DNA of 64,000 nt from Aliiglaciecola sp. 3_MG-2023 (lineage in GTDB: Bacteria > Pseudomonadota > Gammaproteobacteria > Enterobacterales > Alteromonadaceae), in contig NZ_JAUORV010000012.1 in NCBI RefSeq assembly GCF_030548205.1, forward strand, positions 1-64,000. Reading direction: 5' to 3'. The notes under the pieces were generated by a model, which saw only the letters and a program-made list of their open reading frames with translations, was not told the DNA's origin and did not search any database. The first letter of the stretch is position 1; each line of letters opens with the position of its first letter. The position numbers and the translations under genes are program-made. Shown piece after piece: positions 29,687-37,894 of this stretch.

Positions 29687-29854
29687 CTGCGGTCACAGTG
29701 ACAGTGTAATTACTCTAATCTAGTTCAAAATGTTTTACCTTAGTACCATAGTACTATGTCCTAATCCGTTAAAAAGATTAACACTATATCCCACACTCAA
29801 AACTGCATTTACTTAGGCAATTGAGTGAAATGATATGTCTCTCTGCGGTCACAG
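29687..29854. promoter_or_regulatory. Divergent regulatory region with repeated operator-like motif
   Basis: The 247-bp region between the receptor and permease starts carries two exact copies of CTGCGGTCACAG, at 29687-29698 and 29843-29854, about 49 and 31 bases from the two start codons. The first copy extends into the palindrome GTCACAGTGAC. Midway lies GTACCATAGTAC, a dyad in an AT-rich setting. The symmetry suggests one regulator controls both directions. The protein that binds is unknown; the nearby CrbR-like regulator is a candidate. Confidence 0.45.
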
Positions 29855-29885
29855 ATTTTTGTATCATTTAAAAAAGGGAATAAAA

Positions 29886-31181
29886 ATGCTGAGTCTCATT
29901 GGCTTAATCGGCGGCTTATTTTTACTCATAGTCTTAACAATCAGAGGCATGAATCTTTTTATTGCAGCCCCTCTATGCGCACTTATCGTTGCCCTAACGA
30001 GTGGATTACCGGTTTTTATCGGCGATATGAATTTTGTTGAAACCTATATGTCGGGTTTTGCAGGATTTGTCGCAAACTGGTTTTTCATGTTCTTGTTAGG
30101 TAGCTTGTTTGGAAAATTTATGGAAGACACCGGCGCGGCTGATGCTGTTGCCAAAGCTATTATTGGTCGCCTAGGCAAACAACACGCGGTTGCCGCTGTC
30201 GTTATAGCCTGTGCCATTCTAACTTACGGAGGTGTAAGTGTATTTGTGGTGGCGTTTTCTGTTTATCCTATGGCATTGAGCCTTTTTAAGGATGCTAATT
30301 TACCCAGGCGTTTCATTCCAGCCGCGCTCGCATTCGGCTCTGTTACATTCACCATGACCTCTGCTGGCTCACCGGAAATACAAAATTGGATTCCCATAAA
30401 GTACTTAGGCACCTCACCTTTTGCGGCATGGGAAGTCAGTTTGGTAGTGGCTATTTTCATGGCTACCCTCGGCTTTTGGTGGATTAGAAGAATGATGAAC
30501 AAAGCTATCGCCGCAGGTGAATGTTTTGAAACCAAAGACCATGATCCAAAAATTACACAGCGGCATTACCCGCACTGGGTGACGGGATTAATTCCTTTGT
30601 TAGTCGTGTTAGTTTTATCCTATACCTTTCATGAATCACTGCAACAAATGGCGTTAATTGTTGCTTTGGGAGGGGGCGTATTGACCTTGATGATCATCAA
30701 CTTTAAGTATTTCCATAACTTGACTGCAGCAGTTGGAGTGGGTACCACGGGGGCACTAATTGCCATTGGCAATACTGCTGCAGTGGTAGGCTTTGGTACT
30801 ATCGCTAAATCCACTGAGGCGTTTCAAACTGCCGTTGAAGTGATGACTCAAATTCCTGGCAACGAATTGATTGGAGCGGCCATTGCTGTCAGCGTAATAG
30901 CTGGACTAACGGGTTCAGCTTCAGGTGGTCAGGCAATAGCGTTGCCTTTAGTTGGGCCTCATTATATGGACCAAGGTGTCGATCCAGAGCAATTACATCG
31001 AATTGTTTCAATTTCGTCTGGCGCACTGGATTCACTTCCTCATAATGGCTATGTTGTAACGACCATACGCGGTATCTGTCATGAAACACATCAGAGAGCA
31101 TACTGGGCGGTAGGCGCATTAACCGTGGTGATCCCGTTAATTGGGTTAAGTTTAGCTATTGCACTGTTCACTTTCTTTTAA
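29886..31181 (+). CDS. GntP-family permease (putative 3-hydroxybutyrate transporter)
   Basis: This is a 431-residue inner-membrane transporter with about 12 helices from the GntP (gluconate:H+ symporter) family, which includes transporters for gluconate, other sugar acids and 3-hydroxybutyrate. The start ATG has an AAAAAGGGAA ribosome site; a longer frame from 29835 adds 17 residues that break the hydrophobic start and carry part of the operator repeat. The motifs GLTGSASGGQAIALPLVGPHY and SGALDSLPHNGYVVTTI are family landmarks. The next gene begins just after its stop, so it heads an operon ending with 3-hydroxybutyrate dehydrogenase, which points to 3-hydroxybutyrate as substrate by context only. 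Confidence 0.85.
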   Translation: MLSLIGLIGGLFLLIVLTIRGMNLFIAAPLCALIVALTSGLPVFIGDMNFVETYMSGFAGFVANWFFMFLLGSLFGKFMEDTGAADAVAKAIIGRLGKQHAVAAVVIACAILTYGGVSVFVVAFSVYPMALSLFKDANLPRRFIPAALAFGSVTFTMTSAGSPEIQNWIPIKYLGTSPFAAWEVSLVVAIFMATLGFWWIRRMMNKAIAAGECFETKDHDPKITQRHYPHWVTGLIPLLVVLVLSYTFHESLQQMALIVALGGGVLTLMIINFKYFHNLTAAVGVGTTGALIAIGNTAAVVGFGTIAKSTEAFQTAVEVMTQIPGNELIGAAIAVSVIAGLTGSASGGQAIALPLVGPHYMDQGVDPEQLHRIVSISSGALDSLPHNGYVVTTIRGICHETHQRAYWAVGALTVVIPLIGLSLAIALFTFF

Positions 31182-31189
31182 AGGTGAAA

Positions 31190-32452
31190 ATGGAAATGAA
31201 GGAAATAAGTTTGAAATTCAATCGACCCAGTTGGCTTAAGCCCTGCTTTTTACTGTTATTGTGCTGCATACAATCAGCCTGTGCTAATACACAAAGTCTC
31301 TCAGAGAACGGGGTTAGTTCTGGTGATATTGAAAGCGTATCTCTGGTTCAGAAAAAATCATTTACAACCAAAAACTTCCAAACATTTGGTGGCAAAAACA
31401 TTGAAAACGTGACTGTGGGTTGGGAAAGTTATGGCAGCCTAAATGCGAAAAAAGACAACGTAATTTTAATTACACACTTTTTTACCGGTAATTCCCACGC
31501 CGCGGGTAAATACAATAATAGTGATAGTGCAGCGGGTTACTGGGACGCCATTATCGGGCCTGGTAAAGCCATTGATACAAATCGCTTTTATGTCATAAGT
31601 GTAGATAGCCTTGCCAATTTAGGGGTACACAATCCTAATGTCATCACCACTGGTCCCGCCTCTATAAATCCTAAAACAGGACAACCATACGGTCTTGATT
31701 TCCCAGTAGTGACTATTCGTGATTTTGTAAACGTACAGAAACAACTGCTCATGTCCTTAGGAATTTCAAAATTATATGCCGTTGTTGGTCCGTCAATGGG
31801 TTCAATGCAAGCTCTTGATTGGGCTGTTGCATACCCCAACTGGGTTGAACGAATGGTTTCAGTTATCGGCTCTGGTCAAGCAGATGCTTGGACATCGGCT
31901 AAACTCGAACATTGGGCTACGCCCATCAAATTGGATAAAAATTGGCAACAAGGAAATTATTATTCAAGCCAAGCACCTGTAGACGGCTTAGTCGCTTCAC
32001 TGATGTTAATCACTCAAGATGCACTCTACCCTGATTTTTTCAATCAAGTTGGCAAAGAGATTAACTTTTCAGCTTTGGAGTCAGCAGCGCTTGACGATAT
32101 ACGACAATCTCCCAGCATAGTTAATTGGTTAAGAGCACGGGCTCTAACGCGCGCTGAATCGATGGATGCAAACCACCTATTGTACTTAGTGAGAGCCTGT
32201 CAATTGTACGTTGCAGGTCATCAAGGTGATTTAAATAATGCGCTAAAAAAAGTACAAGCAAAAACCTTGTTGTTACCAGCTCAGACCGATCTTTTATTGA
32301 TGCCATATAATTTGCAATCGACCCAGCAAATGCTTTTGGACAATGGCAAAGATAGTCAGCTATCAATTCTGCCAGGCACCTTAGGGCATCTCGAAGGTGT
32401 TGTCGGTATTAGTAAACATGCTTCCCTAATTCAGTCGTTTTTAAATAAATAG
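31190..32452 (+). CDS. Exported MetX-type alpha/beta hydrolase
   Basis: The protein has the fold and signatures of homoserine O-acetyltransferase (MetX): ITHFFTGNSHAAG, the RFYVISVDSLANLGVHNP segment, the nucleophile elbow GPSMGSMQ and an Asp...His pair (numbering from this start: S202, D367, H400). It also carries an N-terminal hydrophobic export signal (WLKPCFLLLLCCIQSACA), which a biosynthetic MetX would not have. The lipoprotein-like IQSAC lacks the usual residue at -3. An upstream GTG at 31184 lies within the ribosome site, and ATG 31196 is another option. Between a permease and a PHB depolymerase, a periplasmic oligomer hydrolase or esterase is the best guess; no activity is proven. Confidence 0.8.
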   Translation: MEMKEISLKFNRPSWLKPCFLLLLCCIQSACANTQSLSENGVSSGDIESVSLVQKKSFTTKNFQTFGGKNIENVTVGWESYGSLNAKKDNVILITHFFTGNSHAAGKYNNSDSAAGYWDAIIGPGKAIDTNRFYVISVDSLANLGVHNPNVITTGPASINPKTGQPYGLDFPVVTIRDFVNVQKQLLMSLGISKLYAVVGPSMGSMQALDWAVAYPNWVERMVSVIGSGQADAWTSAKLEHWATPIKLDKNWQQGNYYSSQAPVDGLVASLMLITQDALYPDFFNQVGKEINFSALESAALDDIRQSPSIVNWLRARALTRAESMDANHLLYLVRACQLYVAGHQGDLNNALKKVQAKTLLLPAQTDLLLMPYNLQSTQQMLLDNGKDSQLSILPGTLGHLEGVVGISKHASLIQSFLNK

Positions 32453-32464
32453 GTTAACAATCAT

Positions 32465-33472
32465 ATGAGAAAATTACGTAATTTAGTTATTTGTATGGGT
32501 TTAACCACGAGTGCAGCGATAAATGCCGAGACAGTCGATTTAGATTTAAGTATTGATGAGATCACTGTGTCAGGCCTTTCGAGCGGTGGATATATGGCAA
32601 ACCAATTTCACATTGCTTATTCTGATTGGGTTAAAGGAGCCGCTATTCTGGCAGCGGGACCATATTATTGTGCTCAAGGAAGCATTACAACGGCGCTGTC
32701 AGAATGTGTCAACAAACAATCAACAGAGTTCTCGTTAGATGTTTTAACAAGTCAATTACAGCAATATGCCAATCAAGGATTAATTGCCCCTCTATCTAAC
32801 TTGCAAGACAGTAAAGTTTGGTTACTACATGGCAAATTAGATGCAAAAATTTCCCCACCAGTAGCCAATGCCCTTTATCAGCAATATCAAGAATTAGTGA
32901 AAGATGAAAACCTAACCTATATTAAAGATAAACCTTTCGCTCATCACTTCCCTACCCTTGCGACGGGATCTTCCTGTGATACCTCAGAGTCACCTTACAT
33001 AGGAAATTGTAACTATGATGCAGCGGGTGAGTTCCTTAGTTTTTTGTACCCTCAGTTGAACTCCCCTAAGGCGAATATCAGCGGAAAAATTATCCCCATT
33101 AACCAACATAAACTAGGCGGAGAACCGGCAGATAGTATGGCTAAAGCCGGCTATTTGTATGTACCCCAAAGTTGCGCAGAAGGTCAAGAATGCCAGGTGC
33201 ATGTTAACTTCCATGGATGCAATCAAAATGCTGAAACTATTGGTCAAGATTACATTGCTGGCAACGGGTTAAATCGCTGGGCAGATAACAACCAGTTGGT
33301 CGTATTATACCCTCAAACCACTACCTCCATGATGCTGCCAATGAATCCTCAAGGTTGTTGGGATTGGTGGGGATACACCGACGAAAATTACGCGACCGCC
33401 CAAGGCCAGCAAATTCAGGCCGTAAAAAACATTGTCAACGCCCTCGCCGTTGAATCGAAATCGAAAGGATAA
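32465..33472 (+). CDS. Exported polyhydroxybutyrate depolymerase, type II catalytic order
   Basis: This 335-residue protein has a signal peptide (1-21) and a PHB-depolymerase alpha/beta-hydrolase domain. The lipase box GLSSG gives nucleophile S39, D126 lies in LHGKLDAK, the His is H160 or H161, and the oxyanion HGCNQ (H250) comes after the triad. That order, with the oxyanion element C-terminal, is the permuted type II arrangement. Several cysteines (C69, C81, C171, C182, C237, C243) suggest disulfides and export. There is no linker or substrate-binding domain, unlike classical extracellular depolymerases, so soluble oligomers or amorphous polymer are likelier substrates than crystalline granules. 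It lies between the MetX-like gene and bdhA. Confidence 0.85.
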   Translation: MRKLRNLVICMGLTTSAAINAETVDLDLSIDEITVSGLSSGGYMANQFHIAYSDWVKGAAILAAGPYYCAQGSITTALSECVNKQSTEFSLDVLTSQLQQYANQGLIAPLSNLQDSKVWLLHGKLDAKISPPVANALYQQYQELVKDENLTYIKDKPFAHHFPTLATGSSCDTSESPYIGNCNYDAAGEFLSFLYPQLNSPKANISGKIIPINQHKLGGEPADSMAKAGYLYVPQSCAEGQECQVHVNFHGCNQNAETIGQDYIAGNGLNRWADNNQLVVLYPQTTTSMMLPMNPQGCWDWWGYTDENYATAQGQQIQAVKNIVNALAVESKSKG

Positions 33473-33475
33473 AAA

Positions 33476-34243
33476 ATGCAAAATAAGACCATACTAATAA
33501 CTGGCGCTGCTAGCGGTATTGGATTAGGTATAGGCCAATATTTAGGAAAATTGGGACATAAAATCATTGTTGCTGATATTAACCTTCAATCTGCACAAAA
33601 CGCAGTGCATAAATTAATTGCTGACGATATTGATGCCCTCTGTGTGCAATTAGATGTCAGTGATCCAGAACAAATAGAAGCGTTACCGCAAACACTGTTA
33701 CCTGACACTGTTGATGTGTTAATTAACAACGCTGGAATTCAACATGTATCTCGTTTAGAAGACTTTCCGGCACAAAAGTGGCAACAACTCATCAATATCA
33801 TGTTGGTAGGTCCCGCGCTATTAACCAAAGCTTTTTTACCCCATATGCGCGAGCAAAATTATGGTCGTATTATCAATGTTGGATCTTTACACTCAGTGGT
33901 CGCCTCCCCTTACAAATCAGCATATGTAGCAGCCAAACATGGTCTTTTAGGTTTTGCAAAAACCTTAGCCCTTGAAACGGGTGATTGTGATGTAACCATC
34001 AATACATTGTGTCCTGGATACGTTAAAACGCCTTTGGTTGAACAACAAATTGCTGCACAAGCCGTTGAGAATGGGATCAGTGAAGAAGACGTGATCAATA
34101 AAATTATGCTCGAGCCTATGCCTAAAAAAGCGTTTATTGAAATAGAAGAGTTGGCGAGCACAACTGCATTTTTAATCAGTGATGCAGCCAGAAACATGAC
34201 AGCACAAGCGTTGGTTATTGATGGAGGTTGGACCGCCCGTTAA
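33476..34243 (+). CDS. bdhA: 3-hydroxybutyrate dehydrogenase
   Basis: This 255-residue short-chain dehydrogenase oxidises D-3-hydroxybutyrate to acetoacetate with NAD+. It has the TGAASGIG cofactor motif (residues 9-16), NNAG (84-87), S137 and the Y150-x3-K154 catalytic pair. The stretch SLHSVVASPYKSAYVAAKHG is very characteristic of BDH in place of the more variable sequence of general SDRs, and the protein ends with VIDGGWTAR as BDHs do. It starts three bases after the PHB depolymerase stop. It would be the cytoplasmic last step of the proposed locus, feeding acetoacetate to acetyl-CoA. Confidence 0.93.
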   Translation: MQNKTILITGAASGIGLGIGQYLGKLGHKIIVADINLQSAQNAVHKLIADDIDALCVQLDVSDPEQIEALPQTLLPDTVDVLINNAGIQHVSRLEDFPAQKWQQLINIMLVGPALLTKAFLPHMREQNYGRIINVGSLHSVVASPYKSAYVAAKHGLLGFAKTLALETGDCDVTINTLCPGYVKTPLVEQQIAAQAVENGISEEDVINKIMLEPMPKKAFIEIEELASTTAFLISDAARNMTAQALVIDGGWTAR

Positions 34244-34330
34244 ACATTATTTGAGACAGTATTGCCTATCATGCTTGGTTTTCATTACTAAGCATGGTTA
34301 TACTGAGTTTTTGATTTTAAATAGAAAGTT

Positions 34331-35206
34331 ATGCCATTTAAAACTATAGGTCTAATTGGAAAGCCTGCACATGAAGGTGCAAACAAAAGCCTTAACGCTA
34401 TATTGCAGTTTCTGAAACGAAAGCGATGTCGCATTTTGGTTGAAACTAAAGTATCAAACATGCTGCAAGGCAATGGCTTTGAAACGGCTGAATTAGAAAA
34501 TATTGGTTTACAAGCAGATCTAGCCATTGTCGTGGGGGGTGATGGGAATATGCTTGGCGCAGCTAGAATACTAGCGCAACATGATGTAGCTGTGGTTGGC
34601 GTTAACCGCGGTAATCTTGGTTTTTTAACCGACATCCATCCAGACGATATAGAGCGTCAATTAGAATGCCTGTTTAACGGCGAATTCGTCAGAGAGCAAC
34701 GATTTATTTTGCAAGTTGATGTATTCCGAGAAGGCAAACAACAAAGCTCCAATTCGGCTATCAATGAAGTGGTACTGCACCACGGTAAAGTAGCTCATAT
34801 GATGGAATTTGAAGTATACATTGACGATAACTTTGTATTTAGTCAACGCTCCGATGGACTCATTGTTGCCACTCCTACAGGCTCAACTGCATACTCTCTG
34901 TCTGGTGGAGGACCGATTCTAACCCCCAATCTAGATGCCTTAACCTTAGTGCCCATGTTTCCACATACATTAAGTAGCCGACCTATAGTGGTAGATGCAA
35001 ATAGTGTGGTAAGAATGAAAGTATCCTGTGACAACACAGATAACCTGCAAGTAAGCTGTGACAGTCACATTGCTTTAACCGTATTTCCTGGTGATGAAAT
35101 CTATATTAAGAAAAATCAAGATAAACTGTCACTGATCCATCCAAAAGACTACAACTACTTCAATGTTTTGCGCACTAAACTAGGTTGGGGTTCAAAACTA
35201 TATTAG
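34331..35206 (+). CDS. nadK: NAD kinase
   Basis: NadK phosphorylates NAD+ to NADP+. The 291-residue protein shows the catalytic [11 protein letters not shown] motif (residues 69-79), a [10 protein letters not shown] motif and the [23 protein letters not shown] segment. The length matches E. coli NadK (292). The placement nadK, recN, bamE is the same as in E. coli, where these genes sit next to grpE; here grpE lies with dnaKJ 12 kb away. Confidence 0.97.
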   Translation: MPFKTIGLIGKPAHEGANKSLNAILQFLKRKRCRILVETKVSNMLQGNGFETAELENIGLQADLAIVVGGDGNMLGAARILAQHDVAVVGVNRGNLGFLTDIHPDDIERQLECLFNGEFVREQRFILQVDVFREGKQQSSNSAINEVVLHHGKVAHMMEFEVYIDDNFVFSQRSDGLIVATPTGSTAYSLSGGGPILTPNLDALTLVPMFPHTLSSRPIVVDANSVVRMKVSCDNTDNLQVSCDSHIALTVFPGDEIYIKKNQDKLSLIHPKDYNYFNVLRTKLGWGSKLY

Positions 35207-35250
35207 TTTTTAAGCGTTAAATTGTAATTCTACTTTACATGCAGAAAATA

Positions 35251-35285
35251 TTGTATATATTTACAGTTACTGTATATATAAACAT
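35251..35285 (+). promoter_or_regulatory. Two LexA-like boxes before recN
   Basis: TTGTATATATTTACAG (35251-35266) and CTGTATATATAAACAT (35270-35285) each match the CTGT-N8-ACAG SOS box with one deviation. Paired boxes are typical of recN. The second ends only 12 bases before the recN ATG. Confidence 0.72.
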
Positions 35286-35297
35286 GTATTTATTGTT

Positions 35298-36989
35298 ATG
35301 TTAATTCATTTATCCGTCCAAAATTTAGCTGTTGTAAAATCCTTAGATGTCGATTTTAAGCAAGGTCTAAGCGTCATTACTGGTGAAACTGGTGCCGGTA
35401 AATCTATTGCCATAGATGCATTAGGCTTGTGTTTAGGTAATCGCGCCGATGCAGGCATGGTGCGACCAGATTGCGACAAGGCTGACGTTTGCGCCACTTT
35501 TGATATCACCCATCTTCCTAAAGTGAAATTATGGTTGAATGAAAATGACCTAAGGGAGAATGAATTAGCAGAAAATGAACCTCAAGAGTTGATGATACGT
35601 CGCGTCGTTTCCTCTGAAGGGCGCTCCAAAGCCTACGTAAATGGGTATCCAGTTCCCGCACAACAGCTTAGAAATCTAGGTTTACAGTTAATTAGTATCC
35701 ATGGTCAACATGCACATCAATTATTGCTTAAACCTGAAATCCAAAAGCAATTGTTGGATAATTTTGCTGAACATGGAAATTTAGTTAGTACTGTAAAACA
35801 ACAGTATGAATTGCTTAACCGCGCGCAAAAACAAATGTCTGTGTTACTAGCAGGTACACAAAAGCGTTCAGACCGTCGCAACTTATTACAATATCAAGTG
35901 CAAGAATTAAATGAATTCAATCTAGCCGAGGGTGAGTTTGTTGAATTAGAAGTTGAACATAAAAAGTTGAGTAACAGCCAAGCACTTCTAGAGCAATCTC
36001 AAAAAAGTTTCTATCAACTGTATGATGCCGATGAAGGTAGTGCCTTAAATGCAGTGCAAAGCAGTATAGATATGCTTGGAGAACTTCAAGAACATGATCC
36101 TGAATTAGGGCCTATTGTCACTATATTAAACGAGGCATTAATTAATATCGATGAAGCGTCGAGTCAATTGCGCGCTTATACAGATCGCTTGGAAATTGAC
36201 CCCATGAGAATGCAACAAATTGAACAACGTTATTCTCAAGCTTTAGATTTAGCCCGAAAGCACGGAGTGCGTCCCGAGGAACTGTTTGATCATCATCAAC
36301 AATTATCTGCAGAGTTAGCCGAATTAGACAATCAAGATGAATCACTCGAAGAGTTACAGGGTAAACTTAGCCTACTGCAGCAAAATTATATCTGTGCCGC
36401 TGAAAAATTAAGTAAAAGCCGTAACAAAGCAGGTAATAAATTGGCGAAATTAGTGGAGCAACATATTCAGGAAATGAATATGTCGCAAGCAAAATTCTCA
36501 GTTAGCGTAGATTTTGACACCGAATTAGCCCCCTCACCTTCAGGTTTAGACAAAGTGAAGTTCTTAATCTCTACAAATTTAGGGATTCAAGCAGATACTT
36601 TGGAAAAAGTCGTCTCTGGCGGTGAACTTTCCAGAGTTGGTCTTGCCTTACAGGTGATTAGTGCGAAAGGTAACTTGATTCCAACTATGATTTTCGATGA
36701 AGTAGACACCGGTATTAGTGGCCCTACTGCATCGGTTGTTGGAAAATTGTTGCGCAAGCTTGGACAAACAAGCCAAGTTATATGTGTCACTCATTTACCT
36801 CAGGTAGCAGCAAGTGGCCATCAACAAATGTTTGTCACTAAGTTTTCAGATAAGAAAACCACAGAGACACATATGCTTTGTTTGCAGGAAAGTGAACGAA
36901 TTGAAGAATTAGCACGCTTGTTAGCGGGCGATACTTTGACTAATTCTGCTATCGAAAATGCAAAAGAGTTGTTGAGCAGTTATCATTAG
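35298..36989 (+). CDS. recN: DNA repair protein RecN
   Basis: RecN is an SMC-like ATPase that helps double-strand break repair and is strongly SOS-induced. The 563-residue protein has Walker A GETGAGKS (about 29-36), a central coiled coil (about 150-370), the ABC signature region GGELSRVGLALQ and Walker B/D-loop FDEVDTGISGPTA. The length is normal (E. coli 553). Two LexA-like boxes lie just upstream. No clear Shine-Dalgarno sequence precedes the ATG, and a six-codon reading frame (35284-35304) overlaps the start. Confidence 0.97.
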   Translation: MLIHLSVQNLAVVKSLDVDFKQGLSVITGETGAGKSIAIDALGLCLGNRADAGMVRPDCDKADVCATFDITHLPKVKLWLNENDLRENELAENEPQELMIRRVVSSEGRSKAYVNGYPVPAQQLRNLGLQLISIHGQHAHQLLLKPEIQKQLLDNFAEHGNLVSTVKQQYELLNRAQKQMSVLLAGTQKRSDRRNLLQYQVQELNEFNLAEGEFVELEVEHKKLSNSQALLEQSQKSFYQLYDADEGSALNAVQSSIDMLGELQEHDPELGPIVTILNEALINIDEASSQLRAYTDRLEIDPMRMQQIEQRYSQALDLARKHGVRPEELFDHHQQLSAELAELDNQDESLEELQGKLSLLQQNYICAAEKLSKSRNKAGNKLAKLVEQHIQEMNMSQAKFSVSVDFDTELAPSPSGLDKVKFLISTNLGIQADTLEKVVSGGELSRVGLALQVISAKGNLIPTMIFDEVDTGISGPTASVVGKLLRKLGQTSQVICVTHLPQVAASGHQQMFVTKFSDKKTTETHMLCLQESERIEELARLLAGDTLTNSAIENAKELLSSYH

Positions 36990-37101
36990 TCTCGATTATT
37001 TATTGATTGCAGACCTAATGGTGAGTTAGCATGCGTGTCCAGAAATAAGCTGCCCTAATGGGCTTGGCTAAATTGATTATTTAACTTAAATGAAAGAATG
37101 A

Positions 37102-37458
37102 ATGAAGTATAAAAGTATAATAGTTGCTGTAGTTACCACATTATTTTTGTCTGGTTGCACAGATTGGATATACCGTATTGACGTTCCCCAGGGCAATTTC
37201 CTTCAGGAAAAAAGCGTAAAACAACTACGCGTTGAAATGACCAAAGAACAAGTGATTTATGTACTCGGACGCCCTGTTGTCCAAGACTCATTTGACCATG
37301 ATACCTGGTATTACGTTTATGAAATGAAGCGAGGTATGAGTAAGCGAGGTGAAGACTTCCGCAAAGAGTTAATCATTCACTTTGAAGACGAAAAAGTGGC
37401 AAGGGTGACAGGTGACTTTGAGCTTTCCGAAGATTTTAATACCCCACTAGATCAATAA
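37102..37458 (+). CDS. bamE: Outer-membrane assembly lipoprotein BamE (SmpA)
   Basis: BamE is a small lipoprotein of the BAM complex that inserts beta-barrel proteins into the outer membrane. The 118-residue protein has a signal peptide with lipobox LSGC (acylated C19), then the family sequence YRIDVPQGNFLQEKSVKQLR and MTKEQVIYVLGRPVVQDSFDHDTWYYVYEMKRG read in pieces. The length and the domain (SmpA/OmlA) are typical. It follows recN, as in E. coli. Lnt encoded at 6980 would N-acylate it. Confidence 0.96.
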   Translation: MKYKSIIVAVVTTLFLSGCTDWIYRIDVPQGNFLQEKSVKQLRVEMTKEQVIYVLGRPVVQDSFDHDTWYYVYEMKRGMSKRGEDFRKELIIHFEDEKVARVTGDFELSEDFNTPLDQ

Positions 37459-37473
37459 TACGAGTCTAAAGTA

Positions 37474-37527
37474 TCACCTATATTTTGTTACCTTAAATAA
37501 TTATTTAAGGTAACAAAATGTAGGTGA
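37474..37527. repeat. 54-nt near-perfect palindrome after bamE
   Basis: The sequence is self-complementary about the centre 37500/37501: 27 paired positions per arm with a single T-G mismatch (37481/37520) and no spacer. As RNA it would make a very long hairpin in the bamE 3' untranslated region. It has no following T tract on either strand, so it does not fit a standard intrinsic terminator. Confidence 0.85.
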
Positions 37528-37841
37528 GTTAACACTGAATCTGTTTCAGGCTCTGAAACTCTAACTCAGTTTTGTTCTGTTGATACCCCCTCACATTGCT
37601 AGCCGTTAGCGCTTAGACTAGGCCTTAATCTGCAAACTCACTGTATTTTCACTAACGCCTCTCGGTTCAGTGCTATTTACACTGACCTATTGGCTACCTT
37701 TACCAAGTTGCTTGCAAACCAGTCATAAAATTTTATTCAAGTTAAACATTTAGTCACAACCACTTAGCCAGGCTCTGTAAAACTATTTAAAGGGTTATCT
37801 GTGATTATTATCAACAAACCCCATCAAAATGAAGTTATTTG

Positions 37842-37850
37842 TGGCATAAT
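37842..37850 (+). promoter_or_regulatory. Putative extended -10 promoter of the ABC-F gene
   Basis: TGGCATAAT is a TGN-extended -10 hexamer (CATAAT, 5/6) about 45 bases upstream of the GTG start at 37895. No strong -35 is visible, as is usual for extended -10 promoters. Confidence 0.4.
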
Positions 37851-37894
37851 CCCGCGCAAAATTTATATGTAATTAATCAATAGGAATTGCCATC

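Larger units (their letters stand above)
37459..37894. other. 436-bp intergenic region between bamE and the ABC-F gene
   Basis: No convincing gene is present. Its first part contains the 54-nt palindrome at 37474-37527. The middle (about 37530-37800) is unremarkable AT-rich sequence with no open frame of note. The end carries a probable extended -10 promoter (37842-37850) and the AGGA ribosome site of the next gene. Confidence 0.6.

Noticed and set aside
34270-34296. Hairpin CATGCTT...AAGCATG between bdhA and nadK as a terminator
   Set aside because: Only a 7-bp stem with a 13-base loop and no adjacent T tract; too weak to call.
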